Counted from the first letter of the stretch, positions 46,088 to 54,611 are shown. The stretch: 64,000 bases of DNA from an uncultured Alphaproteobacteria bacterium (GCA_937892955.1 CALBKH010000011.1:1-64000), one strand, 5' to 3'. The notes: generated by a model from the sequence alone, not told the origin. Translations and numbers: made by a program.

Positions 46088-46750
46088 TCACGCCGAATCG
46101 CCCGACCGCGGCTCGCGCTTCGGCAGCGGATCGGTCTCGTCCGCCTGCTTCAGCATGGTCCAGGCACGGTGCGCCCGTTGCAGGGCGGTGAACTGGGTGA
46201 GCCCGGCGTAGATCCACATCCCCACGGTGAGCGCCTCGACCTCGATCTCCATCGAGCGGAACACCGTCCCGGCGAGAATCATCAGACCGCAGAGGAAGAG
46301 GATCCGCTCCTGGCGCTCGAAGAGATCGGGCCAGCGGTCGTTGTCGACCGGGATCTCGATGGCGGTGCGCGCCTTGGCGTAGCTGGTGAGGTAGGCTCCG
46401 GCGAGGCCCATGATCGCCGCCATCCAGGCGCCGCTCGCCCAGCCGAGCGCCAGCATCATCGCCAGTTCCTGGTAGCGATCGACGACGGCGTCGAGATAGC
46501 CGCCGCGCCGGCTGGAGAGCCCGGTGAGCCGCGCCACCGCGCCGTCGAGCGCGTCGAAGGCGAAGGCGACGATCAGGCCGAGGCCGAGCACCAGCGTCGA
46601 ACGGTGCCACGAGAATGCGGCGACGTTCACCGCCACCAGCACCAGGCCGATCAGCGTCACCTGATTGGGCGTCACACCGGTCGCCGCCAGCGGCCGCGCC
46701 GCGCGTTCCCACAGGGGATCGATGTGGGTCTTGAACAGGCCGTCGATCAT
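46088..46750 (-). CDS. CDP-alcohol phosphatidyltransferase, PI-phosphate-synthase-like
   Basis: 220 residues, six membrane segments. The full motif is Asp69-Gly70, Ala73-Arg74, Gly83, Asp87, Asp91 (DGAVARLTGLSSRRGGYLDA). The continuation VVDRYQELAMM resembles actinobacterial PgsA1 and archaeal archaetidylinositol-phosphate synthases (LDSVxDRYxD), which join CDP-lipid to inositol-phosphate. GGAGGTG precedes the ATG at 46750. It overlaps the upstream FGGY kinase stop (ATGA), so kinase and transferase are co-translated. Substrate could be the Ino1 product or the kinase product. This is the best candidate for the head-group transfer step. Confidence 0.8.
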   Translation of the reverse strand: MIDGLFKTHIDPLWERAARPLAATGVTPNQVTLIGLVLVAVNVAAFSWHRSTLVLGLGLIVAFAFDALDGAVARLTGLSSRRGGYLDAVVDRYQELAMMLALGWASGAWMAAIMGLAGAYLTSYAKARTAIEIPVDNDRWPDLFERQERILFLCGLMILAGTVFRSMEIEVEALTVGMWIYAGLTQFTALQRAHRAWTMLKQADETDPLPKREPRSGDSA

Positions 46751-48357
46751 CGCCCGCCACCTCCGAAACCACTCGTGCCGGCATACCGCCGCCGCGACCA
46801 CGGCACCACCCAACGCCGCGCCGAGGAGAATTCCGCCCAACGCAGATCGAGGAGCCGCCGTTCGCGCGGGTCGGGCCGATACTCCTGCGCCTCTTTCCGC
46901 ACCGCGCCGCGGATCGCCGCGAGCGGATCCGCCGCCCACCCGAGGACCGGCGCGGCGAGCGCCGCGACTCCGATCAGGCCGGCGAAGCGCGGCGTCGTCA
47001 CCACCACCGTTCGTCCCGTGGCGTCGGCGAGGGTCTGGGCGAACACCGGGCTCTGGCCGACGCCGCCGACCAGCGGCAGCGGCGGATCGTGGCGCACGCC
47101 GCGTTCGCGGCCGACCACCTGGAGCGCCCAACGCAGGTTGAGCACGGTCCCGTCGATCACGGCGCGGATCAGCGTCTCGCGGCCGTGGCCGAAGCGCAGA
47201 CCGAGCAGGGTGCCGCGCAGCCGATGGTCGTCGATCGGGCAGCGCTCGCCGGCGAGCCACGGCAGGAACAGCGGATCGTCGACGTCGCGCCGCGCCGCGC
47301 TCGCCAGGAAATCGCCGATGTCGTCGTCGAAATGCCCGCCGGGACCCGCCAGCACCTCGCTGAGCCAATGGAAGGCACCGCCGCAGGTCTCCTGCGTGGC
47401 GATGAGCAGCGGCCGGAAGCCGACCGGGCTCGCTACCGTGGCGTAGGAATGGCGGGCGCTGACGCGGCGATCGGGCAGGAAGCCGCCGACCCAGGAGCTG
47501 GTGCCGGCACAGACGTGCAGCTCGCCGAACTCCACCGCGCCGGAGCCGAGCGCGGTCGCCGCCACGTCGCCGCAGCCGGCGACGACGGGGACGCCCTCCG
47601 GCAGGTCGAGTTCGGCCGCCGCCTGAGCCGTCAGACCACCGACGACGTCGCTGCCGTCGACGATCTCCGGCAGGCGGTCGCTCGGGACGCCGACCATGCG
47701 GCACAACCGCTCCGACCACCCTTCCCTGCCCGGCCGGGTGTCCATCAACCAGGTGAGATTGGCCGAATCCGCTGTCGTGACGAAGCGGCCGGCGGCGCGG
47801 TGGACGAGCCAGTCGCGGACGTCGAGGATCTTGGCGGTCGCCGCCCAGATCTCCGGCTCGTGCTTGCGCACCCAGGCGATCTTGCTCGGCGGATCCATGC
47901 CGTTGAGCGGCGGTCCGCCGTTGGCGAGGTGGAGCCAGGCGATCGCCTTGGGGATGTTGTAGCCGAAGGCCGCCGGAAAGCCGCCGACCACCGAACGGGT
48001 GAGGTCGGCGGCGCGCTTGTCGAGCCAGATGATCGCGGGACGCAGCGGATGACCGGTCGCGTCGACGCAGACGATGCCGCACATCTGGGCGGAGAAGGCT
48101 ATGGCGCCGAGCCCCTCAGCGAGATCGGGCACGGCGGCACGCAGATCGCCGACCGCCCGCACGAAGGCCGACCACCAGTCGGTCGGCCGCTGTTCGGCGT
48201 ACATCGGCGCGGGGCGCGACAACGGATAGTGCTCGACGGTCACGGCGACGAGCGAGGACGTGCGATCGACGACCCCGACCTTGACGCCGCCGGTGCCGAA
48301 ATCGGCGGTCAGCACATATCTCGGCGCACCCCTTTCGGGTGCTCGTCGGATGTCCAC
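46747..48357 (-). CDS. FGGY-family carbohydrate kinase (xylulokinase-like)
   Basis: 536 residues. The ATP-binding N-terminal motif is VLTADFGTGGVKVGVVD, followed by SAQMCGIVCVD and WLDKRA in the substrate region. The second domain has VVAGCGDVAATALGSGAV, CAGTSSWVGGF and LVGGVGQSPVFAQTLAD, the standard FGGY signatures. The probable start is a GTG at 48357; upstream frame is open but weak. Closest in feel to xylulokinase. FGGY kinases phosphorylate pentuloses, polyols or glycerol. It is translationally coupled to a CDP-alcohol transferase instead of a sugar catabolic gene, so it probably makes a polyol-phosphate head group. Confidence 0.83.
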   Translation of the reverse strand: MDIRRAPERGAPRYVLTADFGTGGVKVGVVDRTSSLVAVTVEHYPLSRPAPMYAEQRPTDWWSAFVRAVGDLRAAVPDLAEGLGAIAFSAQMCGIVCVDATGHPLRPAIIWLDKRAADLTRSVVGGFPAAFGYNIPKAIAWLHLANGGPPLNGMDPPSKIAWVRKHEPEIWAATAKILDVRDWLVHRAAGRFVTTADSANLTWLMDTRPGREGWSERLCRMVGVPSDRLPEIVDGSDVVGGLTAQAAAELDLPEGVPVVAGCGDVAATALGSGAVEFGELHVCAGTSSWVGGFLPDRRVSARHSYATVASPVGFRPLLIATQETCGGAFHWLSEVLAGPGGHFDDDIGDFLASAARRDVDDPLFLPWLAGERCPIDDHRLRGTLLGLRFGHGRETLIRAVIDGTVLNLRWALQVVGRERGVRHDPPLPLVGGVGQSPVFAQTLADATGRTVVVTTPRFAGLIGVAALAAPVLGWAADPLAAIRGAVRKEAQEYRPDPRERRLLDLRWAEFSSARRWVVPWSRRRYAGTSGFGGGGR

Positions 48358-48436
48358 CTGTTCGATCTCGCCGTCGTTTCGCGAGCCGTTTCTACGCCTT
48401 GCCGCATGAGCCGTGCAAGTTCGGCCCGTCCCGGCC

Positions 48437-49639
48437 TCAGCCGGCACCGGTCGGGGCGGCGAGTACGCGGATGGCGTCGTCGATGTCGGCCTCCGTGTGA
48501 TCGGCCGACAAGAAGAAGCGGATCCGCGGCGCATCCTGCGGAACGCCGACCTGGACCACCGGCGGGGCATAGATGCCCTCGCGCAGCAGCGCCGCGGCCT
48601 TCTCCAGCGTGACGGCGAAGTCGGAGAAGAGGACCGGCACGATGGCGCAGCCGGTCGCCATGCCGGTGTCGAGCCCCGCCGCCTTGGCCTTGGCGAGGAA
48701 CATCTCGGAATTGGCCTTCAGGCGGGCGACGCGCTGCGGCTCGTCGACGAGCGCCTTCAACGCCGCATGCGCGCCGGCGGTGACCGCCGGCGACAGGCCG
48801 ACGCTGTAGACGAAGCCCGGCAGGGTGAAGCGCAGGAGTTCGATCGCCAGACCGTGCGACAGGACGAAGCCACCCGACGAGGCGAGCGTCTTCGACAGGG
48901 TGCCGATGATCAGGTCGATCCGCTTCGGATCCTCGCCGTAATGCTCGCAGATGCCGCGCCCGGTGGCACCCATGACGCCGAAGGAATGCGCCTCGTCGAC
49001 CATCACCCAGGCGCCGTGGCGGTCGCGGATGTCGAGCAGGCGGGGCAATTCGACGTGGTCGCCGTCCATGCTGTAGAGGCTCTCGACCGCGATCAGGCAG
49101 TTGCGGTGGTTGGCCCGCGCCTCGCCGAGGACGTGATCGAGGTGATCGAGATCGTTGTGGCGGAAGCTCCTGACCGTCGATCGGGTCGAACGGCCGCCCA
49201 TCATGATGCTGTTGTGGGCGTATTCGTCGACGACGAGCAGGTCGTCGCCGCCGAGCAGATGCGGGATCAGCGTCAGATTGGTCAGATAGCCGCTGACCAG
49301 GGTGAGCGCCGCTTCGGTGCCGACGAAGGCCGCCAGATCCGCCTCGAAGGCGCGATGGAAGTTGCGCTCGCCGCCGACCAGCCGCGACCCGTTGACGCCG
49401 GTCCCGTGCTCACGCACCGCCTCGACCGCCGCCGACCGCACCTCGGGATGGTGCGACAGCCCGAGATAGTCGTAGTTGCCGAAGCTGACGAACCGACGGC
49501 CGCGCGCCTCGACCGCCTCCTGCAGGCCGTCGACACGCGCGAACCACGGGTTGGCCTCCCCGAGGCCCTCGAGGAAGAACTGGCCGGCGAGGCGCGCCCG
49601 CCGTTTGACGAACGCCTCGAAAGATGTGGTCGAAGTCAT
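48437..49639 (-). CDS. Alpha-oxoamine synthase, serine-palmitoyltransferase-like
   Basis: 400 residues, PLP fold type I. Lys250 in GTLSKTLASSGGF binds PLP. VMVDEAHSFGVMGATGRG supplies the ring-stacking and Asp residues. NYDYLGLSHHPEV, GSRLVGGERNFHRAFE and HNSIMMGGRSTRSTVRSFRH are AOS-family signatures. The family condenses an amino acid with an acyl thioester: serine palmitoyltransferase, KBL, BioF or ALAS. No bio genes are nearby. Its neighbours are a divergent ACP and ketoacyl synthase, and a KDSR-like reductase lies 10 kb away. That favours a sphingoid-base (3-ketosphinganine-type) product, as in Caulobacter, whose synthase also sits beside an ACP. ATG at 49639 after AGGTGAT. Confidence 0.8.
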   Translation of the reverse strand: MTSTTSFEAFVKRRARLAGQFFLEGLGEANPWFARVDGLQEAVEARGRRFVSFGNYDYLGLSHHPEVRSAAVEAVREHGTGVNGSRLVGGERNFHRAFEADLAAFVGTEAALTLVSGYLTNLTLIPHLLGGDDLLVVDEYAHNSIMMGGRSTRSTVRSFRHNDLDHLDHVLGEARANHRNCLIAVESLYSMDGDHVELPRLLDIRDRHGAWVMVDEAHSFGVMGATGRGICEHYGEDPKRIDLIIGTLSKTLASSGGFVLSHGLAIELLRFTLPGFVYSVGLSPAVTAGAHAALKALVDEPQRVARLKANSEMFLAKAKAAGLDTGMATGCAIVPVLFSDFAVTLEKAAALLREGIYAPPVVQVGVPQDAPRIRFFLSADHTEADIDDAIRVLAAPTGAG

Positions 49640-50077
49640 GATCACCTGGACGATGGACGAAAGCGGCGAGTGAATCTGTCGGATCGGCTCGGCACGAGTC
49701 CGTCTTCCTCCGCCGACGACCATCCTTCCGGCCACGCAGGAGCGAAGCGCCCTTCGTGCCGGGGCGAGTGTGTCATCTATATCGCGTCGCTCGGCCCGGG
49801 TCATCTTCGCAGTAGCCCGGCGGCTGCGTCGAAGCGCCATGCCGGCGCCACCAGCCGACCGCCACCGGGTCGTCGGCAGCGACTCGCGACCCGAAGTCGT
49901 CGAAGGTATGAACAATGTGGAATTTCACCAACTTCCCTTCACGGCAAGTTCGGTTCGTGATACGCGGCACGACGAGATCGTCATCATGGCCGGGGGCTCC
50001 GAGCCCGCATTTCGCGTCGCACTCGCACCATCACCCGAAGGTTCGATGAAGAGCGCGCCGCCCGAAGGGATGGATAC
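49640..50077. other. Divergent control region, oxoamine synthase / ACP-KS pair
   Basis: 438 bases with no credible gene. AT-rich patches occur near 49770-49785 (GTCATCTATATCGCG) and 49905-49940. They probably hold the two promoters, which would allow shared control of the synthase and its carrier. No operator is recognised. Confidence 0.4.
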
Positions 50078-50377
50078 ATGTCGAACACGGCAACGGCAGC
50101 GACCGTCAGAGAATCGGACGGGCAGCTGTCCGCACTCGACCGCCGGATCATCGAGTTCATCCAGAAGGAAATTCAGGACAAGTCCGTGGTCTTGACGCGT
50201 GAGACGCGGCGCGAAGATGTCGCCATCGATTCCATCGACGTCGTCAACGTGGTCTTCGCGATCGAGGAAGAGTTCGACATCGAGGTCAACCTGACGCCCG
50301 ACGCCAAGTTCGACACCGTCGGCGAACTGATCGACACCCTGATCGGCTTCATTCCCGAAGAGAAGCGCGCCTCGTGA
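50078..50377 (+). CDS. Acyl carrier protein
   Basis: 99 residues with an N-terminal extension of about 20. The phosphopantetheine serine is Ser52 in VAIDSIDVVNV, and EEEFDIEVNLTPDAKFDTVG covers helices II-III. The ATG at 50078 follows AAGGGATGG. It touches the ketoacyl-synthase gene that follows and is divergent from the serine-palmitoyltransferase-like gene. That matches the ACP that feeds serine palmitoyltransferase in Caulobacter-type sphingolipid synthesis. It is clearly different in sequence from the ACPs at 30771 and 53065. Confidence 0.88.
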   Translation: MSNTATAATVRESDGQLSALDRRIIEFIQKEIQDKSVVLTRETRREDVAIDSIDVVNVVFAIEEEFDIEVNLTPDAKFDTVGELIDTLIGFIPEEKRAS

Positions 50378-51591
50378 TGCAGGTTCCGGGGCTGGACGTC
50401 ACCGGGCGCGGCATCGTGTCGAGCCTCGGGCAATCGGTGGAGACGTTCGCCCGCGCGATCATCGAGGGGCGATCGGCGATCGGTGCCCTCGACATCGAGG
50501 GGTTCTCGCTGCGATTCTCCAACGGCGCGCCGATCCGCGACTTCGATCCCGCCGCCCATTTCGACGACCGCACCCGTTCCATGCTCGACCGGTTCGCCCA
50601 GTTCGCCACCGTGGCGGCACGGGCTGCGTGGGCGGAGAGCGGCCTTGCGAGTGATGCCGTCGACCCGACCCGCATCGCCGTCGTCGTCGGCACGGCCAAC
50701 GCCGGCATCGACATTCTCGACGACGGCTTCCGCCGCATCTTCCGGACCGACAGCCGCATCCCGCCGCTGACCATCCCGCAGACCATGGGCAGCGCCCCGG
50801 CGAGCCGCATCGCCCGAGAGATCGGCGCTCGCGGGCCGGTCTTCGGCGTCACCAGCGCCTGCGCCTCGGCCGCCCATGCGATGCTCGTCGGCGCCTCGAT
50901 GATCCGCGCCGGCCTCGTCGACGTCGCGGTCGTCGGCGGCACCGATTCCTGCTTCTCGGAGGGCTACCTGCGCGCCTGGGACGCGCTCCGGGTGGTCTCC
51001 GGCGACACCTGCCGGCCGTTCTCGGTCGGCCGCAAGGGCCTGATCGTCGGTGAAGGCGCCGCCATGCTGGTGCTGGAGCGCCCCGGCCGAGCCGCCGCGC
51101 GCGGCGTCCGGCCCGCGGCCCGTTACCTCGGCGGCGGCATGAGCAGCGATGCCGGCGATCTCGTCGCGCCGGATCCGGTGGGCATGGCCGGCGCCATCCG
51201 CAACGCCCTCGCCGACGCCGGGCTGGAGGCGAGCGCGATCGACTACATCAACGCCCACGGCACCGGCACCGCCGCCAACGACCGCGCCGAAGCCGCAGCG
51301 ATCCGCGCCGTCTTCGGCGATCGCGACGAGCAGGTGGCGGTGTCCTCGACCAAGTCGATGGTCGGCCACGCCATGGGCGCCTCCGGGGCGATCGAGGCGA
51401 TCGCCACCATCGCCGCGTTGGAGCATGGAATCGTGCCGCCGACGCTGAACTATCTCGGGCCCGACCCGGAGGTCGGCATCGACCCGACGCCCGACGTGGC
51501 GCGGAAACTACCGATCGGCGTGGCGCTGTCCAATTCCTTCGCCTTCGGCGGCCTCAACGTGGCGCTCGCCTTCGGACGCACCGAAGACTGA
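50377..51591 (+). CDS. Beta-ketoacyl-ACP synthase, FabF-like
   Basis: 404 residues. Cys162 in VTSACASAAHAM, His294 in NAHGTGTAAND and His331 in GHAMGASGAIE form the complete triad, and SNSFAFGGLNVALAF is the C-terminal signature. The start is the ATG at 50377 that overlaps the ACP stop by one base (a GTG three bases earlier is possible). The N-terminus VTGRGIVSSLGQSVETFARA is FabF-like. It is similar in layout to the synthase at 31052, making a second ACP-KS module in the island. A likely role is elongation of the acyl chain carried by the adjacent ACP. Confidence 0.87.
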   Translation: MQVPGLDVTGRGIVSSLGQSVETFARAIIEGRSAIGALDIEGFSLRFSNGAPIRDFDPAAHFDDRTRSMLDRFAQFATVAARAAWAESGLASDAVDPTRIAVVVGTANAGIDILDDGFRRIFRTDSRIPPLTIPQTMGSAPASRIAREIGARGPVFGVTSACASAAHAMLVGASMIRAGLVDVAVVGGTDSCFSEGYLRAWDALRVVSGDTCRPFSVGRKGLIVGEGAAMLVLERPGRAAARGVRPAARYLGGGMSSDAGDLVAPDPVGMAGAIRNALADAGLEASAIDYINAHGTGTAANDRAEAAAIRAVFGDRDEQVAVSSTKSMVGHAMGASGAIEAIATIAALEHGIVPPTLNYLGPDPEVGIDPTPDVARKLPIGVALSNSFAFGGLNVALAFGRTED

Positions 51592-51627
51592 TCCGCGACA
51601 GGCGTGCGCTCGGCAACCGCGGCGCCT

Positions 51628-52767
51628 TCACAGCCCCATCGTCACCCGCCGGTAGACGTCGAGAAGCCGTGGCCCGACCGCGGCGACATCGAACTGCTCG
51701 ACGTGATCGCAGCCCCAGGCGCGCAGAGCCCGCAGCCGGTCCGCATCGGCGAGCAGGCCGGCGACGACGCGCGCCAGGGCCGACGCGTCGCCCGGCGGCA
51801 CCAGGGATGCCGCGCCCGGTCCGGTCAGCACCCCGGCGTAGCCCGGATTGGCGGCGGCGACGACCGGTGTGCCCGCCGCCATCGCCTCGATCAGCACCAG
51901 CCCGAAGCTCTCGCCCCAGGGCGCCGGCGAAACGAAGAGATCGGCCTCGGCCACCAGCCGCCGCGCCGTCGCGTCATCGGGCGTGTCGACGATGCGCACC
52001 CGCCCGGCCCCGCGCGCCACCAGCCCTTCGGCGAGCGGCGCGAGTTCGCCGCCACCGGCGATGATCAGTTCGGGGGCCGTATCGCCGCAGCGCCGCACGA
52101 TCTCCGGCCAGGCCTCGACCAGCACGCCGAGCCCCTTGCGCGCCTCTAACCGGCCGAGGAACAGCACCTGCGGCGGTCGATCGGTCGGCGCTCCGACCGC
52201 CGCGTCCATCGCCGCCCGTCCGGCGGCGCGCCACGCCGAGAGGTCGATCGCCGGCGGCAACAGGTCGATCGGACGATCACGCCGTTCCGGTTTCAGAAGC
52301 TCCGCCGCACTCGGCGAGACGGCGATCGCCGCCGCCGCGCGGTCGCGCATTCTCCGCGCCACCGGCCCGAGCACGGAGCGCAACAGCCGGTCCTGCGGCG
52401 GCAGCGTCGCGTGGAAGGTGGCGACGGTCGGTCGGCCGAAGGCGCGCCACACCCGATAGGGCAAGGCCGGCACGAAGGGCGTGTGGACGTGGACGATGTC
52501 GATCGTGGCGGCATCGAGCCGTCGCGTAGCCTCGGCCAATTCGCGGTTGCCGACCCAGGTCACCTCGAAGCGGGTGCCCGACAGGCCGATGCTCAGATGG
52601 CGGCCGAGCGGCAGGACCGATGGATCGCCGCCCGCTTCCCCCGGTCCGGGCGCGACGATCGTCACCTCGTGACCCTCGGCGGCGAGCCAGCGGGCGATGT
52701 CGCGGATATGGTTCTGCACACCGCCGCGCCGTTCCATCGCATAGGGGCAGACCTGGAGGATCCTCAT
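51628..52767 (-). CDS. GT4 glycosyltransferase, PimA-like
   Basis: 379 residues, GT-B fold. The N-terminal ILQVCPYAMERRGGVQNHI and GHEVTIVAPG closely follow mycobacterial PimA (CPYS-x5-GGVQ-x-H), the mannosyltransferase that glycosylates phosphatidylinositol on the cytoplasmic face. The C-terminal donor site reads WGESFGLVLIEAMAAGTPVV, again PimA-like, with LFLGRLEARKGLGVLVEAWP before it. I chose the ATG at 52767 after AGGGG. It converges on the ketoacyl synthase. PimA likeness fits an inositol-lipid acceptor, but general GT4 enzymes share part of the pattern. Confidence 0.75.
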   Translation of the reverse strand: MRILQVCPYAMERRGGVQNHIRDIARWLAAEGHEVTIVAPGPGEAGGDPSVLPLGRHLSIGLSGTRFEVTWVGNRELAEATRRLDAATIDIVHVHTPFVPALPYRVWRAFGRPTVATFHATLPPQDRLLRSVLGPVARRMRDRAAAAIAVSPSAAELLKPERRDRPIDLLPPAIDLSAWRAAGRAAMDAAVGAPTDRPPQVLFLGRLEARKGLGVLVEAWPEIVRRCGDTAPELIIAGGGELAPLAEGLVARGAGRVRIVDTPDDATARRLVAEADLFVSPAPWGESFGLVLIEAMAAGTPVVAAANPGYAGVLTGPGAASLVPPGDASALARVVAGLLADADRLRALRAWGCDHVEQFDVAAVGPRLLDVYRRVTMGL

Positions 52768-52981
52768 CACCGGCCCCTGTACGAGCCGTCGTGGCGGCGA
52801 GGATCGGCGGTTCCGAGCGAGGCGGCGAGCCGGCGATCACGCCACACGGTCCCGGCTCCCCGGAGCTCGGGGAGCGGCGGTCGGTCGAGGATCCGATCCG
52901 GCTTCGGAGGCGAATGCGGCGTCACGATCGAGGGGACTTCCTTCTGGAACATCCCTCTTTCTATAGCCATCCGAGCGGATG

Positions 52982-53005
52982 CGGCCAACCGAAACGGTTC
53001 GGCCG
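52982..53005 (-). terminator. Hairpin downstream of the acs-E1-E2-ACP operon
   Basis: GGCCAACCG and CGGTTCGGCC around an AAA loop form an imperfect GC-rich stem, about 60 bases beyond the ACP stop on the minus strand. There is no T run, so termination efficiency is uncertain. The remaining gap to 52767 holds no gene. Confidence 0.35.
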
Positions 53006-53064
53006 GCCGACGACGCCCCCTCCCCGTCTCCGAAGGCGCGGAAGCGGCCGGCGCACGGCCACCG

Positions 53065-53316
53065 TCAGGCGGCGACGGCCTTCTCGCCGAGATAGGCGAC
53101 CGCCTTGGCGAAGCTGCCGAGCCGCGGGTAGTCGGCCTCGGGAATGAGGATGGCGAAGCGCTTGGCCAGCGCCGTCACCAGATTGAGGAAATCCATCGAG
53201 TCGATGTCGAACTCCTCGCGCAGATCGGCGCTCTCGTCGATGGTGGCGACGTCGACGTCGGGGGCGATACGGCCCAGTTCCTCGACGAGGACGGCTCTCG
53301 GATCGTTCGCGCTCAT
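53065..53316 (-). CDS. Acyl carrier protein at the end of the dehydrogenase operon
   Basis: 83 residues. The phosphopantetheine site is Ser40 in FDIDSMDFLN. REEFDIDSMDFLNLVTALAK is the helix II region, and the C-terminal helix is GSFAKAVAYLGEKAVAA. GGAGG precedes the ATG at 53316, which overlaps the E2 gene stop by 4 bases. An ACP translationally coupled to a 2-oxoacid dehydrogenase is unusual. It suggests that the acyl group made by the complex, or by the upstream ligase, is passed to a carrier protein. Confidence 0.87.
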   Translation of the reverse strand: MSANDPRAVLVEELGRIAPDVDVATIDESADLREEFDIDSMDFLNLVTALAKRFAILIPEADYPRLGSFAKAVAYLGEKAVAA

Positions 53317-54608
53317 AGGGCCTCCGGTTCCTGCAACAGAGTGACGATGGTGTGGAGGAAGAGGGCGCCGCGGTGGCCGTCGCTGACCCGGTGGTCGCCG
53401 GCGAGCGTCACCACGACGGTCTTGCGCGGCCCCACCATCCCGTCGACCGCCCACGGCCGCATCATCGGCGTTCCGAAGCCGACGATCGCCACCTGCGGCG
53501 GATAGATGACGCCCCAGAGCGCCTCTACGCCGCGCTCGCCGAGGCTCGACACGGTGATGGTCGGATCGGCGAGTTCGGACGCGCGGAAGCGGCCGGCGCG
53601 CACCCGGACCACCAGGTCGCGCATCGCCGCCATCAGCCCGTCGAGCCCGAGCCCGTCGGTGTCGTGGATCGCCGGGGCGACGAGACCGGTGCCGCGGATG
53701 TTGACCGCGACGCCGACGTGGACGGCCTTGCTCGGGGCGAAGACGCCGTCGACGAGATGGCCGTTGAATTCGGGGTACTTCTTCACGGCTCGCGCCACCG
53801 CCGCGACGAACAACGTGCCGAGGAGCAGGCGATCCGCCGGCTCGAGGCCGGCGTTGCGTGTCGTGACGAAGGCCTCGGCGCGGGTCAGGTCGACGGTGTC
53901 GGTGAGGTAGTAGTGAGGGATCTCGCGCTTCGACCGGGCCATCGCCGCAGCGATCGCCGCCCGCATGGCGGCCGGATCGATGCCGCGCCCGGCGGCCGGA
54001 GCCGAAGTGGGTACCGCAGCCGGGGCGGGTTTCGTCGCCGGCTTCGCCGCGATCCGCGCCTCGACGTCGGCGAGGACGATCTCGCCCGCCGGTCCCGAGC
54101 CGACGAGCTCGACGAGATCGACGCCTGCGGTCCCGGCGAGCCGCCGAGCCGCCGGAGTGACGCGCGGGCGTCCCTCCATCGGCGTCGATATCGCCGGCGG
54201 GGCCGACGTCACCGTCGCCGCGACGGGCGCGGCGGGCGGTGTGGGAGGCGGCTCCTCGGCCAATTCGGGTACGAACACGGTCTCGGTGGCGGCCGACGGT
54301 GCCGGCGCCGCAGCGACCGGCGGAGCGGCTTCGACCGGCGGAGCGGCCGCAGGCGAAGGTGGCGCCGCCTCACCGGCGGCTGCGATCATCGCGATCGGCA
54401 GGCCGACCGGCACCTTGGTGCCGATCTCGACCAGCGGGCGCTCGAAGACACCGTCCTCGAACACTTCGATCTCGATCGCGCCCTTCTGGGTCTCGACCAC
54501 CGCGACGATGTCACCGCGCTTCACCTGTGCGCCCGGCGCCACCGTCCATTCGATCAGCGTGCCGGCGTCCATGTCGGCACCGAGGGAAGGCATGCGGAAT
54601 TCGGTCAT
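53313..54608 (-). CDS. Dihydrolipoamide acyltransferase E2 of a 2-oxoacid dehydrogenase complex
   Basis: 431 residues. The lipoyl domain (about 1-76) has Lys42 in VVETQKGAIEIE. A long Ala/Pro linker (about 77-145) is followed by a peripheral-subunit-binding domain (about 150-190, VTPAARRLAGTAGVDLVELV). The catalytic domain (about 215-431) ends with LAGDHRVSDGHRGALFLHTI, the His/Asp active-site motif. It moves an acyl group from E1 to CoA in the cytoplasm. It lies 3 bases after the E1 gene. No E3 is present, so the housekeeping lipoamide dehydrogenase is presumably shared. The acyl specificity (acetyl, acetoin or branched) is not readable. Confidence 0.88.
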   Translation of the reverse strand: MTEFRMPSLGADMDAGTLIEWTVAPGAQVKRGDIVAVVETQKGAIEIEVFEDGVFERPLVEIGTKVPVGLPIAMIAAAGEAAPPSPAAAPPVEAAPPVAAAPAPSAATETVFVPELAEEPPPTPPAAPVAATVTSAPPAISTPMEGRPRVTPAARRLAGTAGVDLVELVGSGPAGEIVLADVEARIAAKPATKPAPAAVPTSAPAAGRGIDPAAMRAAIAAAMARSKREIPHYYLTDTVDLTRAEAFVTTRNAGLEPADRLLLGTLFVAAVARAVKKYPEFNGHLVDGVFAPSKAVHVGVAVNIRGTGLVAPAIHDTDGLGLDGLMAAMRDLVVRVRAGRFRASELADPTITVSSLGERGVEALWGVIYPPQVAIVGFGTPMMRPWAVDGMVGPRKTVVVTLAGDHRVSDGHRGALFLHTIVTLLQEPEAL

Positions 54609-54611
54609 CGC

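Noticed and set aside
48437..49639. BioF (KAPA synthase) reading of the oxoamine synthase
   Set aside because: No other biotin gene is present and the neighbours are an ACP, a ketosynthase and lipid genes. Not fully excluded by sequence alone.
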